This document shows positions 1 through 8,976 of a stretch of DNA of 64,000 nt, piece after piece. Origin of the DNA: CAZWCE01 sp964632505. GTDB lineage: Bacteria > Planctomycetota > Planctomycetia > Pirellulales > Thermoguttaceae. The translations under genes and the position numbers were made by a program. The notes below the pieces were generated by a model. It ran no database searches and had not been told where the DNA came from. It saw only the letters and a list, made by a program, of their open reading frames with translations. The first letter of the stretch is position 1; the number at the start of each line of letters is the position of its first letter. The stretch lies in contig CAZWCE010000004.1 in assembly GCA_964632505.1 (NCBI GenBank), positions 1-64,000 of the forward strand. The letters run 5' to 3'.

Positions 1-13
1 GCGTTTTTTCGAG

Positions 14-86
14 TGCCCCCTGAAGGACTCGAACCTTCAACCCACGGATTAAGAGTCCGTTGCTCTGCCAGTTGAGCTAAAGGGGC
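14..86 (-). tRNA. tRNA-Lys (anticodon CTT)
   Basis: On the minus strand this folds into a complete 73-nt cloverleaf without an encoded CCA. The acceptor GCCCCTT pairs with AGGGGGC through one G-T wobble. The D-arm is GCTC/GAGC, the anticodon loop CTCTTAA carries CTT, and the T-arm is GAAGG/CCTTC around TTCGAGT. The discriminator base is A. It reads leftward, away from the etf genes. Confidence 0.96.
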
Positions 87-502
87 ATGTTGAGAATTTG
101 GTCGGTGAGGTAAGCCAGGATCATTCTCTGAAAGGCTCGACGCTTCATCGGCCTCGGATTCATCATCACCGACGACAAGCTCGCCGGTGAAAAAGGCTGA
201 GAGAATGCCCGAATCACGGATCCACGGAAACTGCTATCGGCTGATTTTCTCTCCGACTCCAGCTCGCTATTGTAACGTGCTGAGTCCGTTTCACAAGAGG
301 GGTTTCGTAAAACACCTCCGCTCCCCGCCGAGAGGCCGAGAGAGGAGCTAACGAGAAGGACACTTCGGCAAAAAACCCCTATTTTGCCTACTGCTCTTGA
401 CGCATAAGATTCTAACGGGTAATGTAATGGCTTCATCCTAGGTTGCAAACACAGCAAGTCGGCTGCACCGCGGCGCGGCCCGAGAGTAGCGGAGATCAGA
501 AC
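87..502. other. Intergenic region upstream of etfB
   Basis: About 415 bases separate the tRNA from the etfB start. A 126-codon minus-strand frame fills much of it, but its composition is unlike a protein and it has no convincing ribosome site, so I do not call it. The only element I can support is the candidate promoter at 397-425. Confidence 0.5.
397..425 (+). promoter_or_regulatory. Candidate sigma70-type promoter for etfB-etfA-acd
   Basis: TTGACG (397-402) is separated by 17 bases from TAATGT (420-425). The -35 is near consensus and the -10 is weak. It lies about 78 bases before the chosen GTG start of etfB. Confidence 0.35.
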
Positions 503-1417
503 GTGGCATTCGATTCAGTCGTTTTAGTGAAGCAAGTCCCCGACACGGCGAACGTTACGGCCGAGGCAATGAAGGAGGACGGCACCGTCAATCGTGCGGC
601 GCTTCCTGCGATTTTCAATCCGGAAGATCTCCATGCGCTGGAAACGGCCTTGGAGGTGAAGGAGCGGTTCGGCGGCACGGTGACGGTGGTGACGATGGGC
701 CCCCCGAAAGCGGCAGATGTGCTGCGCGACAGTCTCTACCGGGGGGCGGATCGAGCGATTCTCTTGACCGATCGCCGGGCGGCGGGAAGCGATACCCTCG
801 CGACCAGCTATATTCTCAGCCAGGCAGTCAAAACGGTCGGGAAATACGACTTCGTCTTCTGCGGGCGTCAGGCGATCGACGGCGACACGGCCCAAGTCGG
901 GCCCCAATGCGCCGAGAAGCTGGGCATTCCTCAGGTGACCTACCTGGAATCGCTGGTCGACGCGGATGAGAAGGCAGCGAGTCTCCGCCGCAACATCGGC
1001 CACGGCTGGGAGATCGTCAAGGTGCCTCTTCCGGTGCTGGTGACGGTGATGGAAACGGCGAATCGGCCGCGTCCTTGGGCGGCGAAGCGGATGATGCGTT
1101 GCAAGCGGATGCAGGTTCCGGCGGAGATTGAAATCGAGCTCTTGAAGCAGGACCCCAAAGGGGATGCCGAAGCGCGGCAGAAGGAGGCGGAAAAACGGAT
1201 CGAACAGCTCCGCGCGGCGGGAAATCTCATCGAGCAGTGGGACTTGGACGACATCGGGGCGGAAATCGAACGATGCGGCCTGTCGGGCTCCCCGACGAAG
1301 GTGCACCGGGTGCAATCGATCGTGCTGACAAAGGAAGGGTATACCGAGGTTCCGCCCACCGACGAGGGCATCCACGACATGATTCACGAACTCGTCATGG
1401 ATCGGACGCTGGGATGA
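503..1417 (+). CDS. etfB: Electron transfer flavoprotein, beta subunit
   Basis: 304 residues. ETF-beta pairs with ETF-alpha to carry electrons from acyl-CoA dehydrogenases to the respiratory chain in the cytoplasm. The N-terminus has the family VLVKQVPDT motif, followed by the alpha/beta nucleotide-binding fold with FCGRQAIDGDTAQVGP around residue 120, the AMP-binding signature region. The GTG at 503 is preferred because GGAG lies 8 bases upstream and the extra 20 residues of an upstream TTG frame look non-coding. The C-terminal 60 residues are charged and longer than in the usual ~255-residue protein. Gene order etfB-etfA-acyl-CoA dehydrogenase supports the call. Confidence 0.95.
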   Translation: MAFDSVVLVKQVPDTANVTAEAMKEDGTVNRAALPAIFNPEDLHALETALEVKERFGGTVTVVTMGPPKAADVLRDSLYRGADRAILLTDRRAAGSDTLATSYILSQAVKTVGKYDFVFCGRQAIDGDTAQVGPQCAEKLGIPQVTYLESLVDADEKAASLRRNIGHGWEIVKVPLPVLVTVMETANRPRPWAAKRMMRCKRMQVPAEIEIELLKQDPKGDAEARQKEAEKRIEQLRAAGNLIEQWDLDDIGAEIERCGLSGSPTKVHRVQSIVLTKEGYTEVPPTDEGIHDMIHELVMDRTLG

Positions 1418-1507
1418 TCATCCCGATCGGGTGCTGTCGGCAATCGACTTCACTCAGGAAGTCGCAATGGTAGGTGAATCGAGGCGAATGAAGGAAACCA
1501 AGAAACG

Positions 1508-2536
1508 ATGATTGAGAAGAATCTGCAAGGGGAAGTCTGGGTATTCGCGGAACAGGAGGACGGCACGCTGCACGATGTCGCCCTGGAGTTGTGCGGCAAG
1601 GCGCGGGAGTTGGCCGACCGGTTGGGGGTTTCCGTCGGTGCGGTGCTTCCTTGCCGCGAGATCGGGACGATGGCCGAGGTGCTCTTCGCTCATGGCGTGG
1701 AGAATCTCTACGTGGTGGAAGATCCCGCCCTGGAACACTACCGGACGGAACCCTATGCGAAGGCCGTCTCGGAACTGATCCGCAAGCATCGCCCTCAAAT
1801 CGTGCTTTACGGGGCGACGAATCTCGGCCGCGATTTGGCGCCGCGCGTGGCCTCGGCGACCCGTAGCGGCATGACGGCCGACTGCACCGACCTGGAGATC
1901 AGCGACGTCGAGGAGCCGAAGTCGAAGCAGAAACACGAGAACCTACTCCTGCAAATTCGTCCGGCGTTCGGCGGGAACATTGTGGCGACGATCATCAACC
2001 CCGAGTGGTGGCCGCAAATGGCAACCGTGCGCGAAGGGGTGATGCCGATGCTCGATCCGCAAAACGGGAAGGTCGGCAATCTCGTGAAGGAGTCGGTGTC
2101 GATCGATTCGTCGCTGACGTCCGTGGAGATCCTCGAGCGTCATGTGGAGGAGCGGAAGATCAATCTCAAGGGGGCCCGGGCGATTGTGGCGGGCGGCGCC
2201 GGCGTGGGCAGTCGGGAGAATTTCAAGATGCTGTTCGAGCTGGCCGGAGCGATCGGCGGGGCGGTCGGTGCCAGTCGCGCGGCGGTCGACGGCGGTTTCA
2301 TCGGCCACGAACACCAGATCGGGCAAACCGGAACGACCGTGCGGCCGGCGCTTTATATCGCCTGCGGCATCAGCGGCGCGGTGCAACACCGGGCGGGGAT
2401 GGAAGAGTCGGCGAAGATCATCGCCGTCAACAAGGACCCCGACGCCCCCATCTTTTCCGTCGCTCATTACGGCATCGTCGGCGACATCCACGAGGTGGTC
2501 CCGAAGATGATCCACGCCTTCAAGGAACGGGCGTGA
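1508..2536 (+). CDS. etfA: Electron transfer flavoprotein, alpha subunit
   Basis: 342 residues, the usual length. Residues 1-190 form the N-terminal ETF domain. The C-terminal FAD-binding domain is very recognisable, with GQTGTTVRPALYIACGISG and the downstream NKDPDAPIF and GIVGD motifs that hold the FAD. AAGGA lies about 10 bases before the ATG. It follows etfB by 90 bases, with no terminator between them, so the two are probably cotranscribed and form the heterodimer. Confidence 0.97.
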   Translation: MIEKNLQGEVWVFAEQEDGTLHDVALELCGKARELADRLGVSVGAVLPCREIGTMAEVLFAHGVENLYVVEDPALEHYRTEPYAKAVSELIRKHRPQIVLYGATNLGRDLAPRVASATRSGMTADCTDLEISDVEEPKSKQKHENLLLQIRPAFGGNIVATIINPEWWPQMATVREGVMPMLDPQNGKVGNLVKESVSIDSSLTSVEILERHVEERKINLKGARAIVAGGAGVGSRENFKMLFELAGAIGGAVGASRAAVDGGFIGHEHQIGQTGTTVRPALYIACGISGAVQHRAGMEESAKIIAVNKDPDAPIFSVAHYGIVGDIHEVVPKMIHAFKERA

Positions 2537-2606
2537 TCGCCTTCGACCGCCCCCTTTCCCACCACCAATCACGATTCAGTTTTTTTGAAACATTCGGAGT
2601 GCTCAG

Positions 2607-4346
2607 GTGCCCAATTATTTTCTCGATAACCAGGACATCCAGTTTCTTTTCGATTTGATGGACCTCGAGTCGGTCGCCGAATTGCAGGAGCGAGAGACGC
2701 CCAACGGCGACGCCGATTATCTTCCGGTCGACGCGGCCGACATGGTCGACAACTACCGCCAGATTCTGAAGGTCGTCGGCGAAATCGCCGCGGAAACACT
2801 CGCACCCAATGCCGAGGAGGTCGACCAAGAGGGGAATACCCTCAACCCCGACGGCACGGTCACGTTGCATCCCGGGGTGCAGGAGAACCTCCATCGGCTC
2901 TCGCAGGCCGACATGATGGGCTTCACCCTGCCGCGAAAATATGGGGGACTGAACTGCCCGGTGATCCTTTACACGATGGCGACCGAGATCGTCTCGCGTG
3001 GCGACTGCTCCTTCATGAACATGTTCGGCCTGCAGGGGATCGCCGATACGATCTACGCCTTCGCCAACGACGAGATTCGCGATGAAGTCCTTCCCAGGTT
3101 CTCTTCCGGCGAGGTGACTGGGGCGATGGTCTTGACCGAACCGGACGCCGGCAGCGACCTGCAGGCGGTCCGGCTCCGTGCCGAACAGGACGAAGACGGC
3201 AACTGGTATCTCGACGGCGTAAAACGCTTCATCACCAACGGGTGCGGCGAAATCCTGCTGGTGCTCGCCAGAAGCGAACCGGAAATCGTCGATGGACGAG
3301 GTCTGAGCCTCTTCATCTGCGAACGATCCGAACGAGTGAAAGTCCGCCACCTTGAGGAAAAACTCGGCATCCACGGATCGCCGACCTGCGAGTTGGTCTT
3401 CAATCACGCTCCCTGCCGGTTGGTGGGAGAACGCCAGCGGGGACTCATCACCTATGTGATGGCACTGATGAACGGGGCCCGCGTCGGCATCGCCGCTCAG
3501 TCGCTCGGCGTGGCGGAAGCCGCCTACCGATTGGCCCGCACCTATGCCCACACCCGGGAACAGTTCGGCGGACCGATCGAACGGCTTCCCGCGGTGGCCG
3601 ACATGGTAACCGATATGCAGATCCACATCGAGGCGGCCCGGGCACTGACCTACGAAACTTCGATGATCTGCGACATCGAACAGAACAACATGCGGCTGGC
3701 CGAAGCTTCGGATCTCGACAAGGCCGAGAAGAAGAAGTGCAAGCAAACGGCCCGGGGCGTCAAACGGCTCAATGCCATGCTCACGCCGATGAGCAAGTAC
3801 TACGCGAGCGAGATGTCGATCACGGTGGCCAACAAGGCGATCCAGGTTCTCGGCGGCTCCGGATACATGAAGGACTACGCCGCCGAGCGCTATGCCCGCG
3901 ATGCCCGCATCACGACGATCTACGAAGGAACGAGCCAACTGCAGATCGTGGCCGCCATTCGCGGAGTGACCGCCGGTCCCCTGAAGCAGTACCTCGATGA
4001 GTTCGAAGCGAAAGAAGTCGACGATCCCCTGCTGAAAGAACTGAAAGAGGCACTGGTCGCCTCTCGTGAAGAGCTGTTCGAGGCGATCGCCTTCTTGAAA
4101 ACAAAATCCGGCATGTACGTCGAACTGGTCGCCCGGCAACTGGTCGATTCGGCGATCGACTTGATCATCGGTCATCTGTTCATTCGCCAAGCCAACGCCG
4201 GCGATCGGAAGAAACGCGTCGCCAAACTCTTCCTCGACCGCAATCTCCCGAAAATCACCATGCGATGCCGGCAGATCACCAGCGGCAACACCCAGACGAT
4301 CGATGAATACGAGCTGATCGCGGGGCCGGTGCCGGTCGCCGATTGA
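2607..4346 (+). CDS. Acyl-CoA dehydrogenase, long form with C-terminal extension
   Basis: 579 residues beginning at GTG, with GGAG 8 bases upstream. Domains in order are the N-terminal helical domain (about 75-190), the beta middle domain with TEPDAGSD near residue 175, and the C-terminal helical domain with QVLGGSGYMKDYAAERYARD and IYEGTSQLQ. An extra C-terminal domain of about 120 residues follows, as in the long bacterial acyl-CoA dehydrogenases that include the DmdC type. It oxidises an acyl-CoA with FAD and passes electrons to ETF, which fits its position just after etfBA. The substrate cannot be told from sequence. Confidence 0.93.
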   Translation: MPNYFLDNQDIQFLFDLMDLESVAELQERETPNGDADYLPVDAADMVDNYRQILKVVGEIAAETLAPNAEEVDQEGNTLNPDGTVTLHPGVQENLHRLSQADMMGFTLPRKYGGLNCPVILYTMATEIVSRGDCSFMNMFGLQGIADTIYAFANDEIRDEVLPRFSSGEVTGAMVLTEPDAGSDLQAVRLRAEQDEDGNWYLDGVKRFITNGCGEILLVLARSEPEIVDGRGLSLFICERSERVKVRHLEEKLGIHGSPTCELVFNHAPCRLVGERQRGLITYVMALMNGARVGIAAQSLGVAEAAYRLARTYAHTREQFGGPIERLPAVADMVTDMQIHIEAARALTYETSMICDIEQNNMRLAEASDLDKAEKKKCKQTARGVKRLNAMLTPMSKYYASEMSITVANKAIQVLGGSGYMKDYAAERYARDARITTIYEGTSQLQIVAAIRGVTAGPLKQYLDEFEAKEVDDPLLKELKEALVASREELFEAIAFLKTKSGMYVELVARQLVDSAIDLIIGHLFIRQANAGDRKKRVAKLFLDRNLPKITMRCRQITSGNTQTIDEYELIAGPVPVAD

Positions 4347-4381
4347 CCTTTTCGAGAGAATCCGCGATCATCGTTATCACC

Positions 4382-4415
4382 GCCGTTTCGGCTTCATGGG
4401 CCGAAGCGGCATTTT
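4382..4415 (+). terminator. Rho-independent terminator of the etf-acd unit
   Basis: An 11-bp stem (4382-4392 with 4400-4410, one G-T pair) closes a 7-base loop and is followed by ATTTTC. It starts 36 bases after the acyl-CoA dehydrogenase stop. Confidence 0.7.
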
Positions 4416-4589
4416 CATGCGCTTTCGGCACGGGGAACGATTTTTCCACGTGTGCCTTGAACATCGGGTTCAAATCGATTCAAATAGATTCCAATCAACC
4501 CTCGGCTCCCATTCCATTGCTCTCGGCATTCACCCTTGCGGAATGGGGGATGGGAAATAGCGATCTTCAAGCAGGAAGGAACTTCTTCG

Positions 4590-6929
4590 ATGACCCGTGC
4601 GATCTCCCTTCAAGCGAAGCCGGCTGTGCTGACCGCCATGCTGGCGACCGTTTTCGTGATGTCCAACGCCCTTTGCCCGGCGACCGAGGAGGCGACCGGC
4701 TGGTCGGCGAAGTGGATCACCGTGAGCGATCTGCCCGAACCGGTCACGGCGAACCAGTGGTACGTCTTCCGGCGGAGTTTTTCGTTGCAGGGGGTTCCCG
4801 AAAAGGTCCCTTGCCGCATCGCCTGCGATTCGAAATACTGGCTCTACGTCAACGGGGAACAGGTGGTTTTCGAAGGTCAGCTTAAGCGAGGCCCCACGCC
4901 CGAGGATACCTATTGCGATCGACTCGATTTGGCTCCCTATCTGAGACCGGACGGCAAGAACACCATCGCCGTTTTGCTGTGGTACTTCGGCAAGGACGGT
5001 TTTTCACATAAGGACAGCAGCCTACCCGGATTGATCGTCGAGGCGCCGGCGATCGGCATCGTCAGCGACGCAAGCTGGCGGGGAGTGAAGCATCCGGCCT
5101 ATCGCGCCGTGACCGCCGATCCCCAACCGAATTATCGCCTTCCGGAATCGAACATCCGCTACGATGCCCGCCTGGAATTCGAAAAAGGTCCCTGGCATGC
5201 TGTCGACTTCGACGATTCCCGATGGCCGGCCGTCGCAACGCATGGGAAACCGCCGGTCGCGCCGTGGGGGAAACTTTACTTGCGTCCGATTCCCCTCTGG
5301 AAGGATTACGGATTACGCGAATACGCGAATGCCGATCAGATCCCGGAGGTTTCCGACGGCAGCACCATTGAGTGTCGCTTGCCTTACAACGCTCAGGTGA
5401 CTGCTTATCTGAAGATCGATTCCCCGGCCGGTTACGTCTGCGACATGCGGACCGACAACTACCAGGGAGGCAGCGCCTACAACGTGCGGAGCGAATACAT
5501 CGCCAGGGGCGGCGTGCAGGAGTTTGAGTCCCCCGGCTGGTTCAACGGCCACGCCGTCCACTACACGTTTCCGCCGGGAGTAAAAATCCTCGAGCTGAAA
5601 TTCCGAGAAACCGGGTACAACAGCGAATTTGCCGGACACTTCCAGTGCGACGACGAGTTCTGCAATACGCTCTGGGAAAAATCCCGCCGTACGCTCTACA
5701 TCACCATGCGCGACACCTACATGGACTGCCCCGACCGGGAGCGGGCCCAGTGGTGGGGCGACGCGGTGAACGAACTCGGCGAGGCCTTCTACGCGCTCGA
5801 TCCGCGAAGCCGCCTGCTCGCCCGAAAAGGGATGTACGAACTGATGTGGTGGCAGCGGGAAGACGATACCATCTACTCCCCGATCCCCTCGGGCAACTGG
5901 AACAAGGAACTGCCGATGCAGATGCTCAACAGCGTCGGCTGGTACGGCTTCTGGACCTGGTATTTCCACTGCGGCGATGCGGAACCGATCGTCGAACTCT
6001 ACCCTCGCGTCCGCGATTATCTGGCCGTCTGGAAGTTGGGTTCCGACGGACTGGTCGTCCCACGAAAAGGCGATTGGACCTGGGGCGATTGGGGGGAAAA
6101 CAAGGACATGCCCATCCTCTACAACGGTTGGTATTATCTCGCCTTGAAGGCCCAGCGAGAGATGGCCCGGCTGGCCGACGCCCGAGGAGACATCCCCGCA
6201 ATCGATCGGAAGATGCGGTCGATCGAGGAGAACTTCAACGCCACCTTCTGGAACGGCAAGGAGTATCGATCCCCCGATTACGGAGGGAAGACCGACGACC
6301 GGGCCCACGCCCTGGCGGTTGTCACCGGACTGGCCGAAGCGGAACAGTACCCGGCGATTCGCGAAGTCTTCCGCAAGCAGGAGCATTCCAGCCCCTATAT
6401 GGAAAAGTATGTTCTCGAAGCACTTTTCAAGATGGGATCCCCCGAAGACGCCTTCGCACGAATGAAAAAGCGTTTTCGTCCGATGGTCGAAAGCGACTTG
6501 ACCACGCTCTGGGAGGGGTGGGGGATCGGCAAGGAAGGCTTCGGCGGTGGAACGATCAATCACGCCTGGAGCGGCGGCGGTCTCACCTGCTTGTCGCAAT
6601 TCGCCGCGGGGATTTCTCCGCTCGAGCCGGGCTACGCCAAATGGCAGGTCCGCCCTCAGATGGGTCCCCTGAAAGAGATCCGGACAATCGTTCCGACCGT
6701 CCGCGGTGAGATCCATCTTCTCCTCGACCGCGACGAGGAACGTTTTCTCCTGGAAGTCACCGTGCCTGAAGAGACGAGCGCCGAGATCGCCATTCCTGAG
6801 ATTCAGAGGTTTCAAGAGATCTCCGTCAACGGCAAGACGCCCGACGCACCGGTTCGACCGCTTGCCGTCGAACAGGGATATCATTGGTTCGAAGTTCCTG
6901 CCGGAAAATGGACGTTTGTATACAAGTAG
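4590..6929 (+). CDS. Secreted alpha-L-rhamnosidase, GH78 family
   Basis: 779 residues. The ATG at 4590 is preferred over an upstream start because AGGAAGGAA precedes it and it opens a signal peptide (basic start, then a hydrophobic stretch ending near ALCPA). A beta-sandwich module (about 45-350) precedes the six-hairpin catalytic domain, which has the GH78 hallmark DCPDRERAQWWGD near residue 382. GGGTINHAWSGG near 652 and a C-terminal beta domain complete the architecture. It releases terminal L-rhamnose from pectic side chains or other glycans outside the cytoplasm. A rhamnogalacturonan lyase at 54.7 kb suggests pectin use. The exact substrate is inferred. Confidence 0.9.
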   Translation: MTRAISLQAKPAVLTAMLATVFVMSNALCPATEEATGWSAKWITVSDLPEPVTANQWYVFRRSFSLQGVPEKVPCRIACDSKYWLYVNGEQVVFEGQLKRGPTPEDTYCDRLDLAPYLRPDGKNTIAVLLWYFGKDGFSHKDSSLPGLIVEAPAIGIVSDASWRGVKHPAYRAVTADPQPNYRLPESNIRYDARLEFEKGPWHAVDFDDSRWPAVATHGKPPVAPWGKLYLRPIPLWKDYGLREYANADQIPEVSDGSTIECRLPYNAQVTAYLKIDSPAGYVCDMRTDNYQGGSAYNVRSEYIARGGVQEFESPGWFNGHAVHYTFPPGVKILELKFRETGYNSEFAGHFQCDDEFCNTLWEKSRRTLYITMRDTYMDCPDRERAQWWGDAVNELGEAFYALDPRSRLLARKGMYELMWWQREDDTIYSPIPSGNWNKELPMQMLNSVGWYGFWTWYFHCGDAEPIVELYPRVRDYLAVWKLGSDGLVVPRKGDWTWGDWGENKDMPILYNGWYYLALKAQREMARLADARGDIPAIDRKMRSIEENFNATFWNGKEYRSPDYGGKTDDRAHALAVVTGLAEAEQYPAIREVFRKQEHSSPYMEKYVLEALFKMGSPEDAFARMKKRFRPMVESDLTTLWEGWGIGKEGFGGGTINHAWSGGGLTCLSQFAAGISPLEPGYAKWQVRPQMGPLKEIRTIVPTVRGEIHLLLDRDEERFLLEVTVPEETSAEIAIPEIQRFQEISVNGKTPDAPVRPLAVEQGYHWFEVPAGKWTFVYK

Positions 6930-7023
6930 TTTTTCGAGCTCCGACTGCTGATCTCGCGAATCACTCACTGAAGATCGAATGGATTGTTCCCGGATTCTCC
7001 CGTTTTCAAGAAAAGGAAACCTC

Positions 7024-8040
7024 ATGAATGGATACGAGCGCATCGAAACGCTTCTCTCCGGCGGCACGCCCGATTGCCTGCCCTGCATGCCGATCACGAT
7101 GATGTTCGCCGGCGACTTCATCGACCAGCCGTACGGCAAGTACGCCTCCGACCATCGAGTCCTGGTCGAGGCTCAACTCGCCGTCGCCGAGGAATATGGC
7201 TTCGATTATGTTTCGGTCATTTCCGATCCGGGGCGCGAAGCCGCCGACTGCGGTGCAAACGTGAAATACTACGACAACCAGCCTCCGGCGATCGACGAGG
7301 TCAACGCCCTTTTGGCCGACAAGGCCACTCTCGGAAAAATCGCCTCGCCCGATCCTTTCGCCGAAGGAAGCCGAATGCTCGATCGTATCCGCGGTGCCGA
7401 AGCGTTCGCCAAGCAAGTCAAAGGGGAGTTATACATCGAAGGATGGGTCGAAGGACCGTGCGCCGAAGGAGCCGATCTTCGGGGCATCAACCACCTGATG
7501 ATCGATTTTATCGACGATCCCGCTTTCGTTCGCGACCTCTTCGATTGGATCCTCGAAATGGAGCTCGGTTTCGCCCGAGCGCAGATCGAAGCCGGCTGCG
7601 ATATCATCGGCATCGGCGACGCCGCCGCATCCTTGGTGGGGCCCCAAATCTACCGGGAGTTCGTGCTGCCTTACGAGAAACGCCTGATCGAAGGCATCCA
7701 GCAGTCCGGTGGAAAGGTCCGATTGCACATTTGCGGGAACACCAGTCGGATTCTCGAAGAGATGGGAACCCTCGGCGCCGAAATGGTCGACCTCGATTCC
7801 AAAGCCCCCCTGAGCGACGCCCGCGAGCAAATGGGGCCCGACCAGGTTCTGGCCGGCAACATCGATCCCGTGCAGATCCTCCGCAACGGAACGCCGGAGT
7901 CGATCGCCGAAGCCCTTTCCGAATGCCATCATGCGGCGGGAAAAAACTACATCGTCGGTGCCGGTTGCGAAGTTCCCCGCGATACGCCGAAGGAAAACCT
8001 CATCGCGTTGTGCGAATTCGCCCACAACCATCGCCCCTAA
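7024..8040 (+). CDS. Uroporphyrinogen decarboxylase-family protein (MtaA/MtbA-like methyltransferase fold)
   Basis: 338 residues from the ATG at 7024, preceded by AAGGAAA. It has the UroD-type TIM barrel, with DPFAEGS, IGDAAASLVGP, the zinc-ligand region LHICGNTSRIL around residue 240 and CEVPRDTP near the C-terminus. The HICGN and GCEVP motifs resemble corrinoid-linked methyltransferases, which use a Zn-His/Cys site, more than haem-pathway HemE. The methyl donor is unknown. It follows the rhamnosidase by 94 bases and may share its transcript, for example for removing methyl groups from released sugars; that link is speculation. Confidence 0.85.
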   Translation: MNGYERIETLLSGGTPDCLPCMPITMMFAGDFIDQPYGKYASDHRVLVEAQLAVAEEYGFDYVSVISDPGREAADCGANVKYYDNQPPAIDEVNALLADKATLGKIASPDPFAEGSRMLDRIRGAEAFAKQVKGELYIEGWVEGPCAEGADLRGINHLMIDFIDDPAFVRDLFDWILEMELGFARAQIEAGCDIIGIGDAAASLVGPQIYREFVLPYEKRLIEGIQQSGGKVRLHICGNTSRILEEMGTLGAEMVDLDSKAPLSDAREQMGPDQVLAGNIDPVQILRNGTPESIAEALSECHHAAGKNYIVGAGCEVPRDTPKENLIALCEFAHNHRP

Positions 8041-8828
8041 ACGGTTGTGGAAACAGCTTCCTGACGTATTGAGTTGGTTTCACTGACCCCCCGCAACGGT
8101 TTCGCGCCGGAAGGGGTCGTTTCCCCCTCCGTTTCCGATGGGGCTGGTTCAGGGTTTTTTCGGGGCTTGCGCGCCAGCCCTAGAGAAATCGCGTCGAGTA
8201 GATGCCGGTACGTCAAGTCTTTCCAAGAGATCACCTCCTCCGGCGGTTCCCGTCGGAAGAGTTTCACCGGATCGAGGTCGATCGCCAACGCCTCTTCCAG
8301 TTGGCGCAAGATCGCTTCGTACTCCTCTTCGGTCACCTCGATCTCCGCAAGGGGAGTGGGGGTCGGACTCTGGCGGTATCGAACGGTCGAGAAGTTTCCC
8401 AGTTCCGACTCCAACGCTTCTCGGAGAACGGGCTCCGCCTCTTTTTCCGCTTCTGCCATCGATCGGCGCCGCTGGGAGAAAAACTCGTAAAGATCCCTCA
8501 CGCGAAGGGATCGCCAGGAGCCGTCCTTCCATCCCAACTCGGGTTCCTGCTCCAGGTCGACCACCATATCTTTCGACCAGTATCGGTCGGCCAACACACG
8601 AACGACTTCACGATAATCCTTCTCATCGCACTCCAGCTCTTGCATGGTCGAGGTCGACGGAACGCGATAGTAAGATCGGCCGAGCACCTGGGCAATCCAA
8701 AGCCGGGCCGTTTCTTCGCCCGAATAGCGTTTCTTGGCAAAGAACAGCACCCACACGAAAAACACCAAAGCGGTGAGGAGCAGTAATCGTATCAGATAGC
8801 TCCATTTGGGATCCGAAATGACCTTCAT
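8037..8828 (-). CDS. Membrane-anchored hypothetical protein
   Basis: 263 residues, not recognised. The N-terminus has one membrane segment (about residues 9-30, LIRLLLLTALVFFVWVLFF), followed by a long charged region. Within it two similar stretches read ECDEKDYREVVRVLADRYW and EVTEEEYEAILRQLEEAL, which suggests a duplicated helical domain of about 100 residues. The C-terminus is Pro/Glu/Ser-rich and probably disordered. The start at 8828 is the first ATG giving a compact anchor, but no clear ribosome site was found. Its TAG overlaps the stop of the convergent UroD-family gene by four bases. Confidence 0.6.
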   Translation of the reverse strand: MKVISDPKWSYLIRLLLLTALVFFVWVLFFAKKRYSGEETARLWIAQVLGRSYYRVPSTSTMQELECDEKDYREVVRVLADRYWSKDMVVDLEQEPELGWKDGSWRSLRVRDLYEFFSQRRRSMAEAEKEAEPVLREALESELGNFSTVRYRQSPTPTPLAEIEVTEEEYEAILRQLEEALAIDLDPVKLFRREPPEEVISWKDLTYRHLLDAISLGLARKPRKNPEPAPSETEGETTPSGAKPLRGVSETNSIRQEAVSTTV

Positions 8829-8976
8829 GGGATGACCGAAAAAAATGAAAAAAAAGTTGTGTATCAAAAAATGGGCGTACCCAGCGAGCCAAAAGAGCCG
8901 GCCGAGTATCGCCCTTGTGGCATGTCGCGAGAGTCATATCACGCACGTGAATGGGAACCGGAAACGTTCGCTCCCA

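Noticed and set aside
77..457. 126-codon minus-strand frame between tRNA-Lys and etfB
   Set aside because: It runs into the tRNA, has no ribosome site and no protein-like pattern.
524..1387. Long minus-strand frame over etfB
   Set aside because: Antisense of a clear ETF-beta gene; His/Arg-rich shadow typical of high-GC coding DNA.
2520..4190. 556-codon minus-strand frame over the acyl-CoA dehydrogenase
   Set aside because: Antisense shadow of a gene with clear family motifs.
5313..7139. 608-codon minus-strand frame over the rhamnosidase
   Set aside because: Antisense shadow; the plus strand has GH78 catalytic motifs and a signal peptide.
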